Source: Labilibaculum sp. (GTDB taxonomy: Bacteria; Bacteroidota; Bacteroidia; Bacteroidales; Marinifilaceae). From it: a stretch of DNA of 64,000 nt. The position numbers and the translations under genes were made by a program. Numbering within the stretch: the stretch's first letter is position 1; each line of letters opens with the position of its first letter. Under the pieces are notes generated by a model that was not told the origin of the DNA, ran no database searches, and was given only the letters and a program-made list of their open reading frames with translations. The DNA lies in contig JAEINT010000007.1 of assembly GCA_016342745.1 (NCBI GenBank), positions 186,001 through 250,000 of the forward strand. The letters are read 5' to 3'. Below, piece by piece: positions 46,869 through 53,719 of this stretch.

Positions 46869-46918
46869 CATGATTTTGGAGTTAAAATGTTCAAGTTTTG
46901 AATAACTCTAAAATCATG
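46869..46918 (+). promoter_or_regulatory. Long stem-loop covering a possible GH130 start codon
   Basis: Arms 46869-46884 and 46903-46918 pair over 16 bp with one G-T pair; the 18-base loop holds a smaller TTCAA/TTGAA stem. The right arm ends exactly with the ATG at 46916. If this ATG is used, its translation would be masked; if the ATG at 46943 is used, the stem-loop is a 5' leader element. No T-run follows, so it is not a simple terminator. Confidence 0.6.
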
Positions 46919-47956
46919 ACTTCAGAACAAAATAATAAACGGATGAAATTAATTAAGCACCCAAATAATCCCATTTTAAAACCACATGCTACAAACTATT
47001 GGGAGAACCTAGTGGTTTGTAACCCTGGAGTATGGTACGAAAACGGTAAGTTTACCATGTTGTATCGTGCGGCAGGTGATGATGAGCAGCATTATATCCG
47101 TATGGGAACAGCAGTGAGTGAAGATGGAGTAAACTTTGATAGAGTTTCTGATGAGCCTACGTTTGGGCCAAGTGTTGATGGTCCTGACCAAGGTGGTGTT
47201 GAAGATCCTCGTATTGTGAAATTTGGAGATGAGTTTTATGTAACCTATGCATATCGTCCTCATTATCCAGGACAATACTGGAAATTTGCACATGATGTAA
47301 TTCTTTTGCCAGAAGTAGGTGCTGATTCGCCTGCAGTGATGAAAGATAACATTGCAAATTCTGGTTTAGCAGTAACCAAAGATTTTAAAAATTGGAGACG
47401 TTTAGGTCGCGTTACAGATACGAATCTTGATGATCGTGATGTGATTATTTTTCCAGAGAAAATTAATGGGAAATATGTAATGCTTCACCGCCCTAAACAA
47501 TGGATTGGTGAAGAGTATGGTTGTGATACTCCAGCTATTTGGATTCGTTTTTCTGAGGATTTGATGGTGTGGAATGAGCCTAGTGAATTGCTTATTGCAG
47601 GAATTAATGGAACTTGGGAAGAGAAAGTTGGAGGAAGTACGCCACCACTAAAAACAGATGAAGGTTGGTTGGTTATTTATCATGGTGTTGAAAATGGCGG
47701 AGAAGGTCATTATCGAGTAGGAGTTGCTCTTTTGGATTTAGAAGATCCAACGAAAGTTATTGCTCGTGCTAGTGATTGGATTATGCAACCAGAACATGAT
47801 TATGAGATGGAAGGATTCTATAAAGGATGTGTGTTTCCAACTGGTAATGTAATTGTTGACGATACCTTATATGTTTATTACGGTGGAGCCGACAAATATG
47901 TTGGTTTAGCTACTTGTAGTGTAAAAGAAATCCTGGAATTTGTAAAAAAAGGATAA
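46916..47956 (+). CDS. GH130 beta-mannoside phosphorylase
   Basis: This cytoplasmic enzyme should phosphorolyse beta-mannosides to mannose 1-phosphate. Its five-bladed propeller pattern is clear: HPNNPILKPHATNYWE, YRAAGDDEQHYIRMG, and GGVEDPRIVKFGDEFYVTY, where Asp97 of the EDPR motif is the expected general acid, then GYCHGV-type strand IYHGVENGGEGHYRVGVAL and YYGGADKYVGLA. The ATG at 46916 gives 346 residues; the ATG at 46943 gives 337 and matches the usual family start (MKLIKHPNNPIL). A TTG at 46898 is less likely. GH130 members act on Man-Glc, mannobiose, or beta-1,2-mannobiose; the subgroup is not certain. Confidence 0.92.
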   Translation: MTSEQNNKRMKLIKHPNNPILKPHATNYWENLVVCNPGVWYENGKFTMLYRAAGDDEQHYIRMGTAVSEDGVNFDRVSDEPTFGPSVDGPDQGGVEDPRIVKFGDEFYVTYAYRPHYPGQYWKFAHDVILLPEVGADSPAVMKDNIANSGLAVTKDFKNWRRLGRVTDTNLDDRDVIIFPEKINGKYVMLHRPKQWIGEEYGCDTPAIWIRFSEDLMVWNEPSELLIAGINGTWEEKVGGSTPPLKTDEGWLVIYHGVENGGEGHYRVGVALLDLEDPTKVIARASDWIMQPEHDYEMEGFYKGCVFPTGNVIVDDTLYVYYGGADKYVGLATCSVKEILEFVKKG

Positions 47957-48112
47957 ATTAGTTAGTTGTTGTTAGAGGATTGGGTTTTCTTTTATTTCGT
48001 GTTGTTTGAATAAAGGGAAATCCATTTCTTGTAAGTAAAGCTGATTGTTGCTCTGTTGATTGTAGATGCGGGGCTGATTTTAAATAGTTATAGACAGTAA
48101 AGTTAGATACAG

Positions 48113-49630
48113 ATGCAAAACAGATTTTTAATGATCGTAATTTCGATCCTCTTTTTTTCTTGCCAAGCGCAACACGAAAATGTTATTCGTATTTATTCCG
48201 ATCAAGCTATTTCAAGCGATTTTATTGGTAATGGTGTACAGTGGTCGGCATATCCGCATGCAGATACAGAAAATGCTGAATGGGGCAAATTGATGACCGA
48301 TGAAAAATGGGATATGAATTTCCATAGATTGGATTACATGCAGCCTAAGTTATTTAGGGTGTTCGATCAGGCCAATTGGAGATATCTGGTTGGATTTGAT
48401 AAAAAAGGAGAGCCTATCCTTGATTTTTCAACACCTGAAGTTAAAGCTGTTGAGAAGATTTTGAAGTATGCACAGGAAAATAACATAACTGTACTTTTGG
48501 GTGAAGTTGGTACACCTTATAAAGTACATGATTTAAATGAAGGTCATTCAGATAAATTTTCAGGTGCAGATGATCCAAAATGGATTAATGGGATAGTTGC
48601 TTATTTGGATTATTTGATCAATACTCGCGGTTATACATGTATCAAATATTTCAATTTTATTAATGAGCCAAATGGCGATTGGTCGAGTGTAAATGGTGAT
48701 TTTAATAAATGGCGTGCTGGTGTTGAATTATTGGTAGAAGGTATAAAAGCTAAAGGGCTAGATAAAATGGTTTCCATAGCAGGGCCAGATGCTGTTACAC
48801 GTTACGATAATCCAAATTCGACATACACAGGTTCGGGTTGGGTGGAAGAAACCGCAAAGCAATTAGATGATATTGTAGGAATTTACGAAGTACACGACTA
48901 TACAGAATATGGTTTGGTGAGAAGTGGAGGTTTTAAGAAGTACCATGGAGATATTGCCAAATTTGCAAAACAAGTTAATAAGCAAATCATTTTTGGAGAG
49001 TTAGGTTTTAGTCGTAATGGTCAAGAGAACCAAGACAAAACTAAAAAAGATCCGTTTGCTTGTGAAGATAGTCAGATGGATGTGTTTAATTTCAGTTATG
49101 GAATTGATATGGCTGATGCAGCAATTCAATCGATGAATGCTGGTTATTCAGGAGCCGCCGCCTGGGCTTTAGATGATGCGATGCATACTTGTGGTGATTT
49201 GGGTAACAAAAATGAACTGAAAAGATGGGGAATGTGGAACAGTTTGGGAACAGAGATTTGCAACAATCCAGCTGATGAAAATATGAGACCTTGGTTCTAT
49301 TCTTGGTCGCTTTTGTGTCGTTATTTTCCAACAGGAAGTACAATTGTTAAGTCTGATTCTACAGGAATAGAAGGTCTTCGATTAACAACAGGTATTTTTA
49401 AGAATGATATTACAGTTGCTATCGTTAATAACTCTTCGGAAGACAATACCATTGCTATTTCTATACCAACAGCTAAAGAGCTTAAAAAATATCTTTATGT
49501 GGATGGAAAAAGAGCTGTTGATGAAAATGAATTTCCTATTGCTGTAGAGTCTGGCATTAGTGCGAAAGACATTATGGAATTAAAGGTTCCTGCCAATAGT
49601 TTTATTCTGTTGACTTCAATTAACTATTAA
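48113..49630 (+). CDS. Clan GH-A glycoside hydrolase lipoprotein, family not assigned (paralog 2)
   Basis: This 505-residue lipoprotein (lipobox LFFSC, Cys17) is a paralog of the enzyme at 45303. Shared features are the start DQAISSDFIGNGVQWSAY, the acid/base Glu185 in NFINEPNGDWSS, the nucleophile Glu296 in IFGELGFS, FSYGIDMADAAIQSMNAGYSGA and the SLLCRYFPTGS turn before the C-terminal beta-sandwich. The aligned copies diverge strongly outside these motifs, so they may differ in substrate. It is separated from GH130 by 156 bases with no obvious promoter or terminator. Confidence 0.8.
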   Translation: MQNRFLMIVISILFFSCQAQHENVIRIYSDQAISSDFIGNGVQWSAYPHADTENAEWGKLMTDEKWDMNFHRLDYMQPKLFRVFDQANWRYLVGFDKKGEPILDFSTPEVKAVEKILKYAQENNITVLLGEVGTPYKVHDLNEGHSDKFSGADDPKWINGIVAYLDYLINTRGYTCIKYFNFINEPNGDWSSVNGDFNKWRAGVELLVEGIKAKGLDKMVSIAGPDAVTRYDNPNSTYTGSGWVEETAKQLDDIVGIYEVHDYTEYGLVRSGGFKKYHGDIAKFAKQVNKQIIFGELGFSRNGQENQDKTKKDPFACEDSQMDVFNFSYGIDMADAAIQSMNAGYSGAAAWALDDAMHTCGDLGNKNELKRWGMWNSLGTEICNNPADENMRPWFYSWSLLCRYFPTGSTIVKSDSTGIEGLRLTTGIFKNDITVAIVNNSSEDNTIAISIPTAKELKKYLYVDGKRAVDENEFPIAVESGISAKDIMELKVPANSFILLTSINY

Positions 49631-49710
49631 ATTTGAATTGATAAAATTGGCATAATGGAGTAATACAAATAGGGCTGACTAGGCTTTAGATTTGTATACT
49701 TTAGACTTGC

Positions 49711-49718
49711 TATTTTTG
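49711..49718 (+). promoter_or_regulatory. Weak promoter-like element before the symporter gene
   Basis: TATTTTTG fits TAnnTTTG and TTTG is at 49691-49694, but the spacing is 16 rather than about 19 bases and the leader would be very short. Confidence 0.3.
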
Positions 49719-49735
49719 TCCTGATACTTATAAAA

Positions 49736-51370
49736 ATGAATATTAGTACAATCGATATTACCATTCTTATTGTCTTTATCATCGGAATTATCTGGTGGGC
49801 ACTTAAGAATGGAAAAAGTCAGGATTCGACTTCCTATTTTCTTGCAGGAAGGAACATGACTTGGCCTGTAGTTGGGCTTTCCTTATTCGCAGCAAGTGTA
49901 TCCAGTTCAACCTTAATGGGACATTCAGGAGAAGGATTCATTACAGGAATTGCGGTTTTCAATTATAATTGGATTTCCGTTTTAGTTATGGTGTTTTTCG
50001 CCCTGTTTTTTCTTCCATTTTATATTAAATCGGGCATTTTTACCATGCCTGAATTTTTAGAAAAACGATTCGATAAACGTTCTAGATATTATTTTTCTTT
50101 CATTACCATTTTTGGGAATGTATTTTTAGATGCAGCAGCTACACTTTATACTGGTGCGCTAATTATCAAGTTGATATTTCCGGAAGTAGACATGTTTTGG
50201 ATCATTGTAATTATGGCTGTTGTAGCGGGTTCGTATACCATTATTGGTGGACTTTCTTCGGCTATTAATGCTGATATGATTCAGGCTACCATTCTTATTA
50301 TTGGTTCGGGTATTCTTTATTTTTATGCCTTAGATGAAATTGGTGGATGGGAAGAATTATACAGTCGTTTTGGTGATGGTGTATGGTTGAAATTAACTCG
50401 TCCAATTAATGATCCTACTGTACCTTGGTTAGGCATGTGGATCGGAATACCAATTTTAGGATTCTATTTCTGGGCAAATAACCAAGTAATGGTTCAGAGA
50501 GTTCTTTCTGCTAAATCAATCGATCATGGTCGTAAAGGTGTTTTGTTTGTAGGCTTCTTATACTTGTTTACGCTATTTATTTTTATCCTTCCAGGATTAA
50601 TCGGTAGAGGTATCAACTTATTTGGAGTTGAAAACCTGCCAACCGAAATTATTGATGGTAGTACATTGAAATCTGCCTTTGGAATAAATACCGATCAGGT
50701 TTATCCTCGATTAATCGTAAAATTATTACCAGTTGGTTTAATTGGATTGATTTTAGCTGCTATGATATCAGCCTTGACATCTACATTGAGTGCAACTTTA
50801 AGTTCTGTTTCTACCTTGTTTACCATGGATTTTTATGCTCGATATGATAAAAATGCAGATAGTAAAAAGTTGGTTAAAGTAGGCCGAATTACTTCTGTTG
50901 TTGTATTGATCTTTGCTGTTATTTGGGCTCCTTTTATAGCCAATTTTGATTCTCTTGTTTCCTACTATCAGGAAATTGTTTCGTATTTGGCACCTCCAAT
51001 TGTAGGAACATTTTTCCTTGGTTTGTTTTGGAAGCGTTCGAACGAATTTGGTGCATTGTGGGGATTAATTTCAGGAATTTTAGTTGCTGCAATTCTCATG
51101 ATTTCAAAATATGTTTTAGATGTTGAAATACCATATCACTTCTTGCTAATTGCTCCTGTAGTAATGATTTTTAGTATGAGTATTAATGTAATTGTGAGTT
51201 TATCAACTCATTTGCCAGATGCTGAAAAAGTAGCTCAAAATACATGGACAGTTCAGGTTTGGAAAGATGAAACGGAAGAGTTAAAAGGAGTGGTTTGGTA
51301 CAAGAATTTCCGAGTCCTTTCTATACTATTGGTAATCGCATGTTTTACCATGTATTTCATTTTTATTTAA
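49736..51370 (+). CDS. Sodium:solute symporter (SSS family)
   Basis: This 544-residue inner-membrane transporter has about 13 membrane helices. The N-terminal region holds YFLAGRNMTWPVVGLSLFAASVSS in parts (FLAGRNMTWPVVG, SLFAASVSSSTLMGHSGEGF), the typical substrate and sodium site of SGLT-like SSS proteins. GLILAAMISALTSTLSATLSS carries the TM8 serines and threonines that in relatives hold sodium. Located in the mannan locus, it likely imports mannose, glucose or short manno-oligosaccharides from the periplasm for GH130 or glycolysis. A strong terminator follows. Confidence 0.9.
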   Translation: MNISTIDITILIVFIIGIIWWALKNGKSQDSTSYFLAGRNMTWPVVGLSLFAASVSSSTLMGHSGEGFITGIAVFNYNWISVLVMVFFALFFLPFYIKSGIFTMPEFLEKRFDKRSRYYFSFITIFGNVFLDAAATLYTGALIIKLIFPEVDMFWIIVIMAVVAGSYTIIGGLSSAINADMIQATILIIGSGILYFYALDEIGGWEELYSRFGDGVWLKLTRPINDPTVPWLGMWIGIPILGFYFWANNQVMVQRVLSAKSIDHGRKGVLFVGFLYLFTLFIFILPGLIGRGINLFGVENLPTEIIDGSTLKSAFGINTDQVYPRLIVKLLPVGLIGLILAAMISALTSTLSATLSSVSTLFTMDFYARYDKNADSKKLVKVGRITSVVVLIFAVIWAPFIANFDSLVSYYQEIVSYLAPPIVGTFFLGLFWKRSNEFGALWGLISGILVAAILMISKYVLDVEIPYHFLLIAPVVMIFSMSINVIVSLSTHLPDAEKVAQNTWTVQVWKDETEELKGVVWYKNFRVLSILLVIACFTMYFIFI

Positions 51371-51403
51371 TAGATAGCATATCGTTAGATTAATATGATT
51401 ATA

Positions 51404-51445
51404 AAATACGGTTTGCTTCAATTAGAACAAACCGTATTTGCATTT
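51404..51445 (+). terminator. Intrinsic terminator after the symporter gene
   Basis: A perfect 12-bp stem (AAATACGGTTTG with CAAACCGTATTT) and a T-rich tail GCATTTTTAAT. It would split the mannan locus into two transcripts or attenuate the downstream genes. Confidence 0.75.
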
Positions 51446-51471
51446 TTAATTTAGCCTTTAAATTTATATCA

Positions 51472-52338
51472 ATGAGAAAAACGGTTCTAAACTTAATGAG
51501 TTGTTTACTACTAATTTCTTGCTTTGGATGTAAGAACACTGCCTCAAAAAAGAAAGAAGTAAAACCTGAGCCTGAAGTTCACATTTATTTGTGTTTTGGA
51601 CAATCGAATATGGAAGGTTCTGCAACAATAGAAGAGCAGGATAAAACAGTTAATCCTCGATTTCAAATGATGTCACCTATGGATTGTGCTGATTTTGAAA
51701 GAAAAAAAGGAGAGTGGTATGATGCAGTTCCTCCTTTAAGTCAATGTTGGGGCGGTTTATCACCAGCTGATTATTTTGGCAGAACAATGGTTGAAGAACT
51801 TCCAGAGAACATTACAGTAGGTGTTATCAATGTAGCCATTGGTGGATGTGATATCAGATTATTTAATAAAGATATTTACCAAGATTATATAAATACTTAC
51901 CCAGAGGCTTGGTTTGGAGATAAAATTAAAGCTTACGGAGGAAACCCTTATGCACCTTTAATTGAGCTTGCAAAAACAGCACAAAAGGATGGCGTAATTA
52001 AAGGAATTCTACTTCATCAGGGAGAGACAAATCAAGATGACGAAGAATGGACAAACTATGTGAAAACGATTTACAACAACATGCTAACAGACCTTTCTTT
52101 GGATGCTAATGAAGTACCATTATTAGCTGGTGAGGTTGTTGGAGTAGACCAAAATGGTGTTTGTGCTAGCATGAACCCAATCATTAATACATTACCTGAA
52201 GTAATTCCAACAGCTCATGTGATTTCTTCTAAAGGATGTACTGTAAGAGAAGATAATGTACATTTTAATTCTGCTGGTGTAAGAGAATTGGGTAAAAGAT
52301 ACGCTGAGAAAATGCTATCTCTAAAAGAATTAAAATGA
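51472..52338 (+). CDS. SGNH/SASA-type carbohydrate acetylesterase lipoprotein
   Basis: This 288-residue lipoprotein (LISCFGC) has the sialate O-acetylesterase/DUF303 pattern also seen in CE6-like acetylxylan esterases: the nucleophile Ser45 in CFGQSNMEG, INVAIGGCDIR (block II Gly), HQGETNQDD (block III), and the catalytic EDNVHFNSAG with His264 (block V). In this locus it would deacetylate acetylated (gluco)mannan before enzyme attack; xylan-type acetyl groups remain possible. Its stop overlaps the start of the mannanase gene by 4 bases (ATGA), so both are translated in a coupled way. Confidence 0.85.
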   Translation: MRKTVLNLMSCLLLISCFGCKNTASKKKEVKPEPEVHIYLCFGQSNMEGSATIEEQDKTVNPRFQMMSPMDCADFERKKGEWYDAVPPLSQCWGGLSPADYFGRTMVEELPENITVGVINVAIGGCDIRLFNKDIYQDYINTYPEAWFGDKIKAYGGNPYAPLIELAKTAQKDGVIKGILLHQGETNQDDEEWTNYVKTIYNNMLTDLSLDANEVPLLAGEVVGVDQNGVCASMNPIINTLPEVIPTAHVISSKGCTVREDNVHFNSAGVRELGKRYAEKMLSLKELK

Positions 52339-53621
52339 TAAGTATGAAATCAATTAAATACATAGTAATAGCTGTACTATTTATGTCTTGCCAGTTTGTG
52401 GATTCAGAGAAATATATAGTTGTTAAAGATGGGGAATTCATTAAAAATGGACAGGCTTATAAATACATAGGAACCAATTTCTGGTATGGCATGAATTTGG
52501 GCGCGTACGATCAGGAAAGATTAATCCGAGAATTGGATCGATTGAATGAATTGGGAGTGAAAAACCTTCGTTTAATGGCTGCGTCAGAAGGAAATGCAGA
52601 TGCAGAATGGAGATTGCAACCCTGTTTGCAAACCTCTCCTGGAGTATTTAATGAAGAGCTTTTGAAAGGATTGGATTTTCTTTTGGATGAAATGAGCAAA
52701 AGAGATATGGTGGGCGTGATGTGTTTGAACAATTTCTGGCCTTGGTCGGGTGGAATGTCACAATACGTTTCTTGGGCGAATAACAACGAAGCCATTCCTT
52801 TTCCTCCACCAGCAAAAGATGGTGATTGGAGAACTTACCAGGAATACACGGCTCAATTTTATGCCAATAAAAAAGCTTTAGAGTATTTCAATAAATTGCT
52901 TGCTAAAGTTGTTGAGCGAAAAAATTCGGTTAATGGCTTAGCTTATAAAGAAGATCCAACAATTATGGCCTGGCAGTTGGCTAATGAGCCAGAAGGAATG
53001 AACAAAGAAGAAGCTTACAGAAATTGGTTGCATGAAACTGCTAAATTCATAAAATCAATGGACGAAAATCATTTGGTGTCTATTGGTAGCGAAGGAAATA
53101 CACCTTTCCCACAAACAGGAAATGATTTTGAAAAAGATCATGATTCTGAATACATAGATTATTGTACTTTTCATTTGTGGATACAGAATTGGGGTTTCTA
53201 TGATCCGTTACAGCCAGAAGAATCATACAAAAAGGCTATTGTAATGGCTGATAAATATATCAAAGAGCATTTTGATATAGCCAACAAACTAAATAAACCT
53301 GTGGTGTTGGAAGAGTTTGGTATCTCAAGAGATTTAAATAGCTACGAAACAAAAGCGAAAACTGACTATCGAGATGTTTACTACAAATATATTTTTAATA
53401 AGGTTCTGACTCTGTCGAAAAAAGGCAATATGGCCGGAGCCAATTTCTGGGCTTGGGGTGGAGAAGGAAGACCGCGATTTTCAAAGGCAGTGTGGGAAAC
53501 TGGAGATGATTTAATCGGCGATCCTCCACATGAATATCAAGGTTGGTATTCCGTTTACGATACGGATGAAAGTACTATGGCAATTATAAAAGAATATACA
53601 GGGTTGATTTCTGAGGAATAA
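52335..53621 (+). CDS. GH5 beta-mannanase-like lipoprotein
   Basis: This 428-residue lipoprotein (lipobox LFMSC, Cys19) is a retaining clan GH-A enzyme with the pattern of mannan endo-1,4-beta-mannosidase (probably subfamily GH5_7): YKYIGTNFWYGMNLGAYDQ, LRLMAASEG, LNNFWPWSGGMSQYVSW, acid/base Glu218 in WQLANEPEG, FHLWIQNWG and nucleophile Glu327 in VVLEEFGIS. The late NFWAWGGEG is also typical. It would cut the mannan backbone into oligomers for SusCD. The start overlaps the esterase stop; an ATG 9 bases later is also possible. Confidence 0.88.
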   Translation: MISMKSIKYIVIAVLFMSCQFVDSEKYIVVKDGEFIKNGQAYKYIGTNFWYGMNLGAYDQERLIRELDRLNELGVKNLRLMAASEGNADAEWRLQPCLQTSPGVFNEELLKGLDFLLDEMSKRDMVGVMCLNNFWPWSGGMSQYVSWANNNEAIPFPPPAKDGDWRTYQEYTAQFYANKKALEYFNKLLAKVVERKNSVNGLAYKEDPTIMAWQLANEPEGMNKEEAYRNWLHETAKFIKSMDENHLVSIGSEGNTPFPQTGNDFEKDHDSEYIDYCTFHLWIQNWGFYDPLQPEESYKKAIVMADKYIKEHFDIANKLNKPVVLEEFGISRDLNSYETKAKTDYRDVYYKYIFNKVLTLSKKGNMAGANFWAWGGEGRPRFSKAVWETGDDLIGDPPHEYQGWYSVYDTDESTMAIIKEYTGLISEE

Positions 53622-53633
53622 AAATTAAAAGAT

Positions 53634-53684
53634 CCGGTAAATTGTAAACAATGTGAGGTTTGTAATTTATCGGTTTCTTTTTTT
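53634..53684 (+). terminator. Intrinsic terminator after the mannanase gene
   Basis: Sixteen pairs with three G-T wobbles (starting CCGGTAAATTG and ending TTTATCGG) and the tail TTTCTTTTTTT, close behind the stop codon. Confidence 0.75.
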
Positions 53685-53719
53685 AAGTAAATTAGACTCT
53701 GAAATATAAAAAAAACAAG

